Source of the DNA: Cynocephalus volans
Lineage: Eukaryota > Chordata > Mammalia > Dermoptera > Cynocephalidae
Direction: 5' to 3'
DNA: 64,000 nt
Assembly: GCF_027409185.1 (NCBI RefSeq)
Contig: NC_084462.1
Coordinates: 186,128,071-186,192,070, forward strand
How positions within the stretch are numbered: position 1 is the stretch's first letter; each line of letters opens with the position of its first letter. Of the stretch, positions 11,586-27,100 are shown in pieces. The notes beneath the pieces are model-generated. The model made no database searches and had not been told where the DNA came from. It saw only the letters and a list, made by a program, of their open reading frames with translations. The position numbers and the translations under genes were made by a program.

Positions 11586-12964
11586 TTACAATGAGCATTT
11601 TCATGGGATGATGTCAGATGCACAAATAATGGTGATATTTATCATTATGGCCTCAGACACTCAGTGGGAGTAGAACTGAAGAAAAAAACCCATTTATTCT
11701 AACACAGGTTACGTGACAGCAAGGCAGACTTTATGCAGGGTGACTACAATGGTTTTGCAGTAGAGGAGAGAGATTGAGCTCAACCTAAAATATGACATGA
11801 ATAAGTGGGTATTTATAGACAAAAAGCACTGTGGGGATCGATGGTAGAAAATTACTAAGAGGAAGCATCGAGGTAAGTGGAATTCTGTGTATAAAGGTGT
11901 GTCAGGGTTTTTGTTGGAGGCAGGCAAAAGTGGTCAGACACCCCCTGGGGATGCTGGGGCTGGCGGATCCTGCATGGATATCAGGAGTGATCTAATATCA
12001 GAGGTGGGAAATTCTGGCTAAACTGACTCTTCAGGATACTTACAAAAATTGGGCAATGCCGAGACTGACAGGGAAGTCCAAGATTTGAGAACTATTTGAG
12101 AAAAGGAATCATGAGAGACTGGATAATGTTTAGCCAAAAGGAGCCTTTTGCCAGGAGCTACGTCACCCTTGTTGGGAGGATTCCCTGGTCAGCCTGCGTG
12201 AGTGAAGCTGTGGGAATCCCTGGTATGAGCCCAATCCAATTTATGGCAACAGAACTGTTAAATGAAAATTATTATGACACTTGCTGAAAATGGCAGGAAA
12301 GACTTTATTCAATAATATTGCAGTACAAGAGAGAGATTGAACTCAACTCTGAATGCTGCAGAAACAAATGGATATTTGTATTCAATGGAAAGACTGAAGG
12401 AGTGAATGGAAAATTGCTAAGAGTGACTAGGTGTCATGTGTTGAGGAGAAGGAGGTAATTGGAATACGGGCGTAGCAGGATTCTCTTCTAAAACTTGACT
12501 TAGTAGAACACAGGTGAGGACTAGTCATGAAGAGGCCTCCATGGAGACTAACTAGAGGTTGGTTAAGGAGGAAGTCCTTGCGGACTCCTAAGGGGCAAAA
12601 ATCCAGGGCCTGGTCACACTCAAATGGAGACACGTGTGCCTGTCAGAGGTCTGAGGTCATGAGCTCTAAATGTGGACAGAGTGCCACAAGGGAAGAAAAG
12701 CTTAAGAGAAATAACTCCCAGTCCAGGATGACAGGAATCCTCAGGAAGTTATTTTTGCCAAGAAAGAGCAGCCATGGAGGAACCTGTCAAGGAAAAGGAA
12801 CCTGGAGATTAGTCACATCTCACGTACAGAGAGTTACTTCCTTTTTCTTTGTTTCCAGTGAAATGTGAGTAATTAGAGTCACATGGAACAAAGCCAGCTG
12901 TGTCCCTGTGAGGTAAACATTAGGACAAAAGGGGAAATCCCTCATCTCACCAGGTAACCCCTCC
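11586..12964. other. Intergenic with an internal repeat pair (about 11,700-11,830 and 12,285-12,400)
   Basis: Two stretches about 570 bp apart share 'gagagattga[ga]ctcaac', a following 'ggtatttatag/ggatatttgta', and a preceding run about a purine-rich tract. They may be the two ends of one old element or a local duplication. No gene seen. The segment from about 12,965 is homologous to the 3' flank of the IGHV4-like gene at 45 kb. Confidence 0.5.
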
Positions 12965-13051
12965 ACATTCTCTCTCTGCACCTGCTGCTGCCCTGAGCCA
13001 AGGTGCTGCGTGAGCCCTGAGCACCCCCTGCAGACCCACTCTCTCCTGTCC

Positions 13052-13460
13052 TCTGTGGCCATGGAACCCAGATGCTTGGAGAACTGTTTCATGGATGTGT
13101 CTCATGTGATGGAGATACAGCTCTTGAGGAATGTGTTATACATTGTGCTGCCACCATAACTCATTTGTTCCATCCACTCAAGCCCCTTCCAGGGGTCCGG
13201 AAGATCCTGCTTCAGTAACAACCACTGGTTGTGATGGAGAATCCAGAGACAGTGCAGGTGAGGGAGAGGGTCTGTGAGGGCTTCACCAGTCCTAGGCTTG
13301 ACTTTTGCAGCTTCATCTGGGACAGGACACCTGGGGACAAGGACATCAATTTTCTTAGTTCTTGTGCAGTCACAACCATCCTACAGACTTTTGCCTGTCA
13401 TCTGAGTCAATCACCTTGGGGAGCTGTCACTTGACAAAGGAGAAGACTCAACAAACTTAT
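13052..13460 (-). pseudogene. IGHV4-family pseudogene, RSS and 3' end of V exon deleted
   Basis: Compared with the IGHV4-like gene at 45 kb: the leader exon remnant is 13,415-13,460, with the start codon changed ATG to ATA. The V exon remnant runs from its acceptor (first exon base 13,330) down to about 13,070. FR1 and CDR2-FR3 are recognisable ('acagtgcaggtgagggagagggtctgtgagggcttcacc'-type text, antisense, shared by all IGHV4 copies). At the CDR1/FR2 boundary a Trp codon has become TGA and the conserved Trp is Arg. Near 13,050-13,075 the sequence jumps directly into 3'-flank-like sequence, so the last framework codons, the final Cys, the heptamer and the nonamer are missing. It cannot rearrange or be translated. 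Confidence 0.88.
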
Positions 13461-13570
13461 CTTTCCCTAATCCATCACTTTGCCTTCTGAAGAGACCTCA
13501 GCTCTCTCTGAAGACAGAGTTTGAGCTTCCACAGCCCAAGAGTTTATTTTACCCTAGAGTTTGGAAGAAA

Positions 13571-13578
13571 ATTTGCAT
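13571..13578 (-). promoter_or_regulatory. Perfect octamer upstream of the 13-kb pseudogene
   Basis: ATGCAAAT on the minus strand, 110 bp upstream of the lost start codon. This matches the spacing of the octamer at the 45-kb gene (111 bp). The promoter element outlived the gene. Confidence 0.75.
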
Positions 13579-15289
13579 GTTGAAGAGCCCTTTTTTTATG
13601 AGGTGAAAGGGACTAAGTTCAGGATATCCCTAATATTTTGGGGCTTCTCAAAATATTTCTTCTCTTGAACTCTCTTGGATTGTAAGTATTTGATTCATGA
13701 GGCACACTAGAAACAGGTCAAAAAGCTGCCACACCTTTCTGAGCATAAGACTAAATTCTTGACTAGGGGAGTAGATCACGGTGTTTTGTTGTGTTTCTCA
13801 TGTATGTTTCAAATAAATATCAAAATGCATTAACATTGTGTCTAAACTCTTTTTCAAATTAAAAAAACTGTACAGTGGCAAATTACAGATAGTATAATAA
13901 CAATTTTATATATATACTGTTTTGATTTTATTCTTGGTGTAAAAATACCAACAAAATTAAGAACATTATTTCCAAACTTTTTATTTATTTCTTTGTTTGT
14001 TTGATTGTTTTAACTTTGAGCACTGATGATGTCACTTTGATCTGAGTATCTGCTAAGGCCAGCTGGGCAATCTGGGACTAAGTAGGTTGAATGTTTTCTG
14101 TGGGTGTCTAAGGTTCTGTGAAAATATTTTCCTTTTGGAAGCCCGAGGCATGTTACAAGGAGCTCTAACTAATTACAATTGAAATAAAAATGCATTCATA
14201 TGGCGAGAATATCTAAAATGAAAAGAGCAGCTATACTGCTGAATAATCCAGCATTTTCCAAATGTTAAAGAGATGATGGATGCGAGAAAATGACCCTTTT
14301 TTGCAGAGTCTGATGTTCTAAGGTAAATTGTAGATTTGCATATGAATGACCAGTTGATAGGATGCCACTTGTAGTAAAGATCATACCACTTTCATGTAAT
14401 TTTCTTTTCAAAAGAAGTTGTCCAAAATAAATTGATTTTATTTGTTTTGTTCTCTGCTGTGATCTCTAGTTTATTTACTTATTAAATGAGTCTTCCTTTC
14501 ACCTGTTCCACAAATCTTGATTCCTGTAGCTTGACCATCATTCCTGAGATTATATAAGTTCTCCACTTTTAATCCTCTTTGAAATATATTTTGTTATTTC
14601 TACACTTTTTACACATCTCTAAAAATTTTATAATGAGCTTGTTGATGTCTACAAAATGCCTACTGAGTATTTTACAGCAGATCCTTCCATATATCTACAG
14701 ACCAAACTTGGGATGAGTCATCTTATAATACTGAGTGTCCCAACTCATGAACGTGGCTCCCATTTCCTTTGATTTAGGTTTGCTTTGGTTAATTTTATGA
14801 AATACTTTTCTGGTTTTCACACACATATGTATCCTGCAATTTTTGTTTCTTTGTTTTCTTTGTTTTTTTTTAGATTTACTCGTGTCTTTTTAGTTGTATT
14901 AAAGATGGTACTACACACACACACACGAAATTACAATACAATTATATTTATATTATATAATTGCAATTTTACATTCTTAAGCTTTCAATTAATTTTTGAA
15001 AGGTAAATTCATAAAAATAATTTTTATTTAATAAAATAATGTATTAACTTCCCAATCCCCATTTTCAAATAACATCACATTAGTGACTTTTATGAGTTCA
15101 ATATGAGCTTTTAAGGAACAAATTAAATCCTTAGCAAGAGTAATCATTTTTCTATATGCCTGAAACAAATAAGCAAAATTTAAAATTAAAAACATAATAT
15201 TATTCACATTAGCAACCACAAAAATAAAATATTTAGTTATAAATCTAAGTAAATACAGAAAAAATCTATCATAAAAGAAAAAAAGAATG
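13579..15289. other. AT-rich intergenic, no gene
   Basis: About 1.7 kb, AT-rich, with short homopolymers and a small (AC)n near 14,910. Open frames are short and featureless. Nothing recognised. Confidence 0.5.
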
Positions 15290-17815
15290 TCTGATGAATG
15301 AATAAATTAAATGGGGAGATACTTCATGACATGAATGAGAGGCTTGATGTTGCGCAAATGTCAGTTCTTGTCAACCTGATCTATAGGTTGAAACCAGTCA
15401 CAATCAAAATCCCAGAAACTAACTTCATGGATTTCGACCAATGGATTCTAAAGTCTTTATGGAGAGATGAAAGACCCAGAGTAGCCAAAACAATTTTTTA
15501 TTGATTATGAATGTTCGTGAGACACAGAGCTGATTGTCACCCCTCGTGCCCAATATGTTTAGGCCAGATTCTTGCTGACAGCCTGCCCGTGCCAGGACAA
15601 CATCGAAGAAGAACATTGTTGGAGGACAACGTCGTCTGACTTTAAGATCTTCTGTGAAGTAACAGTTATCAAGACAGTGTGGTATCAGTGACGGAACAGA
15701 CAAATAGATCAATTAAAGAGGACACGGAGCAAGAAACAAACTCACATAAAAATAAACAATAGATCTTGATAAAAGATGAGAAAAAAATACAATAGAGAAA
15801 ATATTGTTTTTTAAACAACTGGTACTGAAACACGGTGGCATCCATTTGCAAAATATAATAATAAGGCATGTAGACACAGAGATTACATACTTCATAAAAT
15901 AAAATTATAGTGGTTCTCAGCCCTGAATGTAAAATTCAAAACCATGAAACTATATAAAGGAAGCACAGAAGAAAATCTAGATGACCTTATGTTTAATGAC
16001 TTTTTAGATATAACACTAAAGGCACAGTTCATCAACGAGAAATAATTAATAAAATATTTTTCATTTAAATTTAAAATGTCCTGTCACAAAAGTTACTGTC
16101 AAAACTATTTTTAAATAGATAATGTCAAAACAATTTTTAACAATATTATAATGGTAGAAAATATTGAAAAATATATAACTGATGATTGGCTGTTATCCAA
16201 AATATAAAAATAATACTTAGAAACTCAAAATGTATTTTAAAAAAAATTCCAATGTATCTGATTGAATACTGGGTCATAAACCTTTCTAGGTACCTGACCA
16301 ATAAATATAAACAGAGGGTAAATAGGGATTTTAAAAATGCTTCGCACCACATGTAGTTGGAAAAATGGAAATTAAAGCAATAATTTGATACCATTTTGCA
16401 CCAACTAGAACAGCCAGAAGTCAAAACACTTAAAATTGCCAAATTCGGGGGAGGATGAGGACAAACAGAAACTCTTGTTCATTGTTGGTGGGAGTAAAAA
16501 ATGTTACAGCTACTTTGGCAGTTTCCTACAAAACTAAATGTACACTAGGAATAATCCAGTCATCACACAACTTGTTGCATTCCCAAATAACCTAAAAACA
16601 TTTCCACACAAAACCCTGCACATGCATGTTCATAGCAATTTTATTTATAAAGCTACCAAGTTGCTAAAACTTGGAAGCAACCAAGACACCCTTCAGTAGG
16701 TGGATGATTAAATATAATGTTGTACATTCAGACAATGTACTATAATTCAGCACTAAAAAGCACTAAGTTATTAAGCCATGAAAATACATTGGGAAACATA
16801 GATGCATTTTACTAAGTGAAAAAAGCCTGCATGAAAGATTATAAACTGCATGATTCCAAATATATGATAATCTAAAAATTCCAAAACTGTGGAGAAAGTG
16901 GAAGGGTCTGTGGTTGACAGAGGTTTTCAGAGCAGTAAGTACTCTGTGGGATACTATAGCACAGTATTGTGAACTACAGGTGCTTTGTTGTGCAGCAGAT
17001 CTCTAGAAATATTCATCCTGCATACCTGAAGCATTAAAAACCTGGATCACTGAAAGTGATAAAAGAAATGGTACAACCTTCTTTAAAGAAGTGTATTTAA
17101 GCATAATATTACATCATTACAGTTTGGTGAAGACTGATACCACATGCAAGCACTATGGAACATGTTATGGAGATTCCTCAAGCAACTACAGACAGATGTA
17201 CCATGAAATCCAGCAACTTCACTGTAGGGCATATGATGAAAGGAATGGAAATTATCATGTTGAAGGGACACCTGCACTCCCATGTTTATCACATTTGTAC
17301 TCACATCAGTTTAGAGCTGTGTCCAACCTAATTGTTCATTGACAGATGACTGGATAAGAAAAATGTTTATATATACACAATGGAAAAATTTTCTGCCGTA
17401 AAGAAGAATGAAATATTGCTGTTCACAGCAACATGGATGAGACTGGAGAATATTACATTAAGCGACATACAGCAGGCACAGAGAGAAACCCCACATGTCC
17501 TCACTCATAAGTGTGGGCTAAAAAATAAACAAATAAAAAGAAAGAAGATAAAACAATCACAATCATACACTGGATGCTCAGAAGGAGAGAACAGAGCTGA
17601 GGTACCAGAGGTGAGAAAGGGGAAGTGGGAGAGAAGTAAGGGAAGAATTAGTAAAAGACCACAGAAAATGATTACATTGCATAGGGCTGAATATACTAAT
17701 TATCCTGAATTGAGCATCACATATTATCCGAAGGTGTTGATATTCAACACTGTACCCCTCAGATGCATACTATAGACTCTATTACAATAAAAAATTAAAA
17801 TTAAAATAAATTTAA
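15290..17815 (+). mobile_element. Composite of old L1 fragments
   Basis: Pieces include an ORF2 fragment at 15,290-15,494, a resumption at about 15,606-16,150 ('ctgactttaagatcttctgt', 'cagttatcaagacagtgtgg'), an older segment near 16,350-17,050 ('tgttcattgttggtgggagt') and a 3' end at 17,090-17,815 ('agaatgaaatattgctgtt', 'actcataagtg'). All frames are broken. It is probably several insertions of different ages. Confidence 0.75.
15495..15605 (-). mobile_element. Short antisense L1 3' tail nested inside L1
   Basis: 'ttttttattgattatgaatg' then 'gctgattgtcacccctcgtg' is the reverse complement of an L1 3' end, as at 6,282-6,385. The sense L1 text is interrupted at 'ccaaaacaat' and resumes at 'gaagaagaac', as expected for a later insertion. 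Confidence 0.75.
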
Positions 17816-17871
17816 CAAAACCTGATGTCACAGAGTTAGCACAGGTAATGTCATATTTTTACTTTCAGGTT

Positions 17872-17985
17872 TTATTTATTTATTTTTATTTTTGTGACTG
17901 GCCTATATGGAGATCTGATCACGTGACTTTGTTGTTTTAAGGGTGTGCTCTAACCAACTGAGCAAACAGGTCAGCCTAAAAAAAA
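17872..17985 (-). mobile_element. tRNA-derived SINE, bat Ves-like
   Basis: On the minus strand it reads 'gctcagttggttagagca' (tRNA-like box A), then a box B-like region, 'ccatatagg' and 'ccagtcac', followed by an A-rich (AAATA) tail. Ves-family SINEs of bats have this head and this order. It is diverged, and the assignment is from memory of the family. It is the main clue to the host group. Confidence 0.65.
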
Positions 17986-18695
17986 TTTGCTTCTTTTAAG
18001 CAACATTCGAAGATTCAAATTTTTAATATATATATGCAAAGTTCTCTCAGATATGTTACACAAAATCACGAAAATAAATCCCATCACAGTCAAGATAAAA
18101 CCACTGATAAAAAATTATAAAACTGTGTTTAAACATTAAATTACATGATTTGCACTTTGGTACACACATATTTTCTGATATAAGAGAGTTAACATATCTT
18201 TAACTTAACATTATACAGACTTAAATTTTCAACATACATTTACAAAGACCTCAACAGATGAATTACAGGTATTCACTAAAATAATCGTGCCTCTAGTAAG
18301 GCTGTAAACTCAAAGGCAATAATACTGCTTGGATAAGATTGACATTTTTCAATTACATAGGAAGAAGTGTAAACAGCAATTTTTAATTATGTACTGTTGG
18401 AAAATGAATGTTTTTAAAAGAGAAAACAAAATAAGGCAAACATTATTGCAGAGTTCAATATTTCAGAGTTTCACATCTTCCACATTTGGTCTAGAAGATC
18501 AATATATTAGCAACCAGTTTTTCAACATCTATCTTTTAAAATGTTCAAACTGATATAAATTTATTTTGCATTGCAAAGAGTCAAAAGCATCTTAGGACAA
18601 TTGTGACAATAAATAAATAAATATACCTGGTGCACATCACAGGCCCATCTGCAGTGACAACACATAGAAAAGTGGCCACTGTTTATAACAGCCTC
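17986..18695. other. AT-rich intergenic, no gene
   Basis: No recognisable gene or repeat in about 0.7 kb. Confidence 0.5.
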
Positions 18696-22235
<3,540 letters not shown>

Positions 22236-22681
22236 CTCTGCTTCTCTTGCACAGTACCACACAGCCATGTCCTCGGCAGTCATGGAGCTGACTGCAGGAA
22301 AAACTGGTTTTTAGACACATCTCTGGAGTTGAAGACTCAATTCTTGATGGACAGGCTGCAGTGTCATTGCTCATAATGACAAATGTACCACATCAACTAC
22401 AGCTCCTACCCAAGGGCTGATAGGATCAGTTCAAAGCAGAAACCACTGGTTGTGATAAAGAATCTGGAGATAGCACAAGTAAGGGAGAGCCTCTCCAAGG
22501 GCTTCACCACTGTTGAGCCCAACTCCTGAACCTGCACCTGAAGAAAGACACTTGGGAATAGAGAGAATCAGTCTCTTTCAGTCATGTACACTCACAGCCA
22601 TCCCCAGAGACCCATGTCTGACAACTGAGACCTTCTTTGGGGAGCTGTCACCAGGCAATGAGGAAGATCCAATAATTTCAT
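22236..22681 (-). pseudogene. IGHV4-family pseudogene
   Basis: Leader exon 22,636-22,681 still starts with ATG and has the right 46-nt length, but the splice donor GT is GA. The V exon remnant (to about 22,560) retains FR1 text typical of IGHV4, lacks most of FR2 and CDR2, and ends with a recognisable 'DMAVWYCAR'. After that point the heptamer is replaced by unrelated bases. The splice acceptor is also altered (CAGGTG to CAAGTG). It cannot splice, be translated or recombine normally. Confidence 0.85.
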
Positions 22682-22687
22682 CTACTT

Positions 22688-22845
22688 TATTTATTGATTT
22701 GTTTGGAATATTCATGAGATACAAAGCTGATTGCCCCCCCCCCGCCCATGATGTGGGGGCCAGATTAATATTAGGTACATACTCATTACCAGAAATTGCT
22801 TTTGTACCCTTTGTCATCTTCTTTTAGACCTCAATCTTTTTTTTT
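22688..22845 (-). mobile_element. L1 3' tail inserted in the promoter of the 22-kb pseudogene
   Basis: 'ggaatattcatgagataca', 'gctgattgcccccc' and 'ggccagattaatattagg' form an antisense L1 3' end like those at 6.3 and 15.5 kb. On both sides the sequence is homologous to the 5' flank of the 45-kb gene, so the insertion separates the leader from the octamer region. The octamer position itself is degenerate. Confidence 0.75.
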
Positions 22846-23440
22846 TCAACAAAGACTTCTGTTCTGTCTGAGGAGAACGCTGTTAGCTTCCACAGACCAA
22901 CAGTAGATTTTACCATAGGGACTGAAAAGAGATTTTTAAGTGCAGAATCCTGTGTCTCATAAGTGGAGAGGCACTAAAATCACAGGAAAGCCTGATCAGT
23001 GTAGAATCTGATGTGCACCTGCAAGGGACGGTGGTCGGATGTAAAATCCACTGGATTTAACTGGTCTCTGGACCTGGTTCAGCCTTTTCTTGCTTCTAAT
23101 CTGAGTTTCAAAGAGTATCTTTAAAGGAAAACTCCACTGAGGGCTCTGCCCTGAGCCTGTCTGGTAAATACTCACAAGGTCCTCTCAGGTTCTTCAGGAC
23201 TCTGATTTTGGTGACCACAGCAGTCACTCTGATTTCATAAGTGACACTCTGACTACTGTGCATGTGAGAATATGTCCTCCTGCTACAATGAGAGCTCTAG
23301 TTCAGAGATGTCAGTGGTAAACCCAGAGGCATGAATCTAGAGGGGATTTCTGGGAAACTCTTTGGTGAAGAGGAAGCCCAAGAGCACAAACATAAACCAG
23401 CACTTAACCTCCACCTGCACCTGCTCCAGGGCTGGTGCTT
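22846..23440. other. Intergenic between the 22-kb pseudogene and the IGHV3-like gene
   Basis: 5' flank of the pseudogene, then unrecognised sequence, then the 3' flank of the IGHV3-like gene. No gene seen. Confidence 0.5.
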
Positions 23441-23491
23441 GCTCAGTGTGTCCTGCGCGCCCCCTGGTGGTCCGGCACACCCCTGCATGGA

Positions 23492-23530
23492 GGTTTGTGT
23501 CTGGGCACAGACTGACTTGCCCTCACAGTG
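23492..23530 (-). other. V-RSS of the IGHV3-like segment with variant heptamer CACTGTG
   Basis: Heptamer at 23,524-23,530 reads CACTGTG on the coding strand instead of CACAGTG (A4 to T). The spacer is 23 bp (23,501-23,523) and the nonamer is ACACAAACC (23,492-23,500). The essential first three bases CAC are intact, so cleavage should remain possible, perhaps less efficient. Confidence 0.92.
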
Positions 23531-23994
23531 TCTCTTGCACAGTAATACACGGCTGTGTCCTCGGACTTCAGGCTGTCCATTTGCAGATAAACAGTGCTTT
23601 TGGAATCTTCTCTTGAGATGGTGAATCTGCCTGTCACCGATGCAGCATAGGCTGTGCTGTAACTATTAGCTTTGTTTCTAATGAGACCGACCCACTCCAG
23701 CCCCTTTCCTGGAGCCTGGCGGACCCAGTGCATGTAGTAGTCACTGAAGGTGAATCCAGATCCTACACAGGAGAGTCTCAGAGACCCTCCAGGCTGGACC
23801 AAGCCTCCTCCAGACTCCACCAGCTGCACCTCACACTGGACACCTGAAAACACAGAGACATCCTGGTCAGAAAATGACACTCAAATCCACTTGTTTTCTC
23901 ATGCATATCCACTGACATTTTCAATGTTTCTTGGTCTCCATAAATCACCTTTTACAAGTGCAATAAGGAAAACCCATCTCATCCCAATGTCCAT
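23531..23994 (-). CDS. IGHV3-like heavy-chain V segment, apparently intact
   Basis: Leader exon 23,949-23,994 (46 nt; [15 protein letters not shown] plus one base; donor GTGATT). V exon 23,531-23,843 (313 nt) begins by completing the leader as GVQC, then [18 protein letters not shown]1 'SLRLSC', FR2 '[14 protein letters not shown]', a ten-residue type CDR2 '[12 protein letters not shown]', FR3 '[17 protein letters not shown]' and 'DTAVYYCAR' all fit the IGHV3 family, most like the human IGHV3-72/73 subgroup by CDR2 length. All canonical residues are present and there is no stop. The only doubt is the variant heptamer. Encodes the antigen-binding V domain after joining to D and J. Confidence 0.94.
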
Positions 23995-24118
23995 GGTGAC
24001 TCGTCTGTGTTCAGTCCCGATCACCTAGTTGGAGCACCTGGGAATCTGGGGCTGGGGATCGTCTCCCAGAGCTGCAGGGTCAGGGCTGGGCTGGTTTTCA
24101 TCAGCAAAGGGAGGCCCT

Positions 24119-24126
24119 ATTTGCAT
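24119..24126 (-). promoter_or_regulatory. Octamer of the IGHV3-like promoter
   Basis: Perfect ATGCAAAT on the minus strand, 124 bp upstream of the leader ATG. This is the binding site for Oct-1/Oct-2 with OCA-B in V promoters. Confidence 0.85.
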
Positions 24127-27100
24127 GTTCTCCTGCTATATAGCTAGACCTGGGGTGGGACTCCTATACAGGGGACACTTCCCAGAGCAGGGGACACTGT
24201 CCATAAATAGTTTTGTGGTGATTGAGGAAGTGCGTTTTTTTAATGGTGTGATTGTGCTGTGATATACTCTTAACACTCAACACCCTGATTCATTTTTACA
24301 CAAGCACAGTAATCATGTGTGTGTATCAATGTTCCTTCCATTTTACAGATTAAGAACAAACCCAGAACTGTAGGTGACATGTGCAGTGTCTGAATGAATT
24401 ATCAGTGCCGTCCCAGTGTCTGGGGCTGTGCTTCTCACACCGGATCACATTCCTCCCTGAACACACTCCGGGACAGAGTTGGACCTTCCTAGTGAGGTTT
24501 GCAGGACCTTTTTTCTATAATGAGAACATGTGTGATGTATTTCATTCTACATATTACCTAAAAACACGAATAGAGCTAGAATCCATTCAGATGAGTTTTA
24601 AGAGTCTCTGTCACTTCACACATTTTCATCTATCTTTCTATCACTCCTTCCCTACCCAAGTATCTGTTTAATTGCAATAACTTTACCGAGGTATAATTGA
24701 CATTTATCAAACTTCACAAAAAGTGTGCAAATAGCAAGCATTGTTATCAATATAATGAACAAATCAATTACTCTCAATATTTATTCTTCAGTAATTTCTT
24801 TTTTTTTTATTCTTCCCTTCCTCTACTTTACCACCAGGTAACTACTGAAATTTCTTTTTTTACTTTCTATTAGTTTTAATTTTCTTGAAATCATAAAAAT
24901 TGAATGACATACTATGTACTTTATCTTCTTGGCTTTTTCTACTTGAGGTACATACCTGTGAATTTAACCATCTTGTGTGTATCAACTATTTATTGGTTGT
25001 AATGATGGGCAGTGTTCAAATTAATGAATTTAAAACAGTTTGTCTATTAAGCTGCTGATTAATATTTGGATATTTTCTAGTTTCTTGGTCCTACAAATAC
25101 AGCTGCTGCTCAGCATGGAGAGGTGGGCAGCCGAGTACCTGTGTGTGTTTCTTATCATAACAACAACATCAAACACAACCTGGAGAAAGTGAGATTTAGG
25201 AAACCTTATTCAGTTTTTCCAATAACTGAGTTTACAATACAAGCAAGGCCCCTGTAACCTGGAGAGCGACAAGAACTTTCAGGGAGAGCAAGGTCAGCAC
25301 ATCAGCTGATCTGGGGCGGAGGCTGCTGGACGACACATCAACTAGCACCAGATGAAACTAGAAACATGCGCGGGGTCTGTTGCAGCTGAGTGTGGTGAAC
25401 GAGTTACAGTGTGAAATGCTCAGGAGCCACAGTCCCGACAGGAAACTTGTCCTTCTGAATCCCTTTCATCTAAGGTGGGGGCAGCCACAAAAAGCTCCTT
25501 TTCCCCAAGGTTTAGGCAGAAGCACTCTGGAAACAGAGCAAACCCACATTAGGAGATGAAAAAGGTATACTTAGGACAAATTGCTGCTTGTCAAGAGTGG
25601 ATTTTGGCAGCAGTGATCAGCTCACCCCCCTGTGGATGGATGGCGGGTGTCCTCACAGGAAGAGGGCCAGGTGTCAGGTGGGTGGGATGTCAATCACCAT
25701 GACCACAGGCACTCAGGGGAGGGGCTGGGCCAGCCTTGCTGGGAGGAGCTCTGGTCACTTGCATGGTCTGAGCTGAGGGAAGCCCTGAGATGCACACAGG
25801 GTTCTAGAAATAGTGGAGAAGAATCGGTTAAGTTATTTATAATAAAACTCTTATTCCTTGAACTTCTCACCCAGCAGAGGAATGGCTTTCATTTAGAATT
25901 CAAACTGTTAACTAATGGAGGAAATTCTAGCACAAGTAATTACACTAATTACTGAGAGATTATTTCTGGAAAGGCAGAGTTCCCAGCGAGGACTAAAGTT
26001 TCAGAGTTTGTGGACCCCGAGGCATGAGGACAGGTCCGATTGCATTTGACATCTCTGGATGCTAATTGTCGCACTAGGAGCAGTGCGTAGAGTTGTGTGT
26101 GTAGACCGTGGGTTGTAACAAGCTAACGGGAGGATGCAACTTGCAAAGACCTGGAGGCCTCCAGGACATTCCACATGTTCAGTTTGTGATGAATAACGCG
26201 AGACACGTGGGTGGTGGTGGGATTTCTCAAGAAGTGTCTCCTGTGCCAGCTGCTAAGAAAACCAGTCGGGAGGTGTCCAGGTGTGAGGCAGTCGAGGTGG
26301 TAGAAACCCTTTTGGTCGCTCTGAGCCACACGGGCTGTGTGATCCTGGTGTCTCACCCAACATCCTTTTTATCTTCCAAAGACTTTGGGCTGTGAGGAGC
26401 TCACACACAGGTCAGGGTTTTACTCTGTGAGGAGGAGACGAACAGGAAGACATGCGCTGAGAACACAGTGAACCATTTCCAGGTTCTTATTAGTTACACA
26501 GACAGGAGTGTCTCTTGTCAATTTGATGATTGCAATTTTTGTGGTTAGAGCATTAAGAGGACAGCCAAGTTAAATGATAACTTCAGAGGACAAAAGTATA
26601 AAGAAATGGCAGAAATCATTGTTTCTAGACTTGTGTGCTGCACTCAATACTCTTCAATTATTTCTCTATCTGTATTCAAATTTAAAATAAGAACACTTGC
26701 ATCGTTTCTGCTAATTGTTACTTGTTATTTCCCCATATATGATTTCAGCTGTGATTGCTCCCTTTTTCCTAATGTAGGAATTTCCATTAATAACTCTTAT
26801 TTTACCTGAATATTTGGGCTCTGTTCCCTGGGGACATTGGAGATTTGTTGGTGCCCAGGCCATCCAGCCCACTTGCTGGTCACTCTGTGACCTCAGCCAC
26901 ACAGGAGTTTGTCCATGACAGAGCTGGACCCCTGGCAGGACCATCTAGACATTCTCTACCATCAGGCATGTGGGTTGTGAGAGGAGCCCAGTGGGCAGCA
27001 GATGGCTGTGTTCCCACATGACCCATCCTGCCCTGCAGTGGTGCCTGCGTGGCCTGGAATCATGTGTGTGTGTGACCCAGGGGCTCATCGGGACATCTGA

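Noticed and set aside
13571-13578. Functional promoter
   Set aside because: The octamer is perfect, but the gene it serves has lost its start codon and RSS; kept only as a remnant element.
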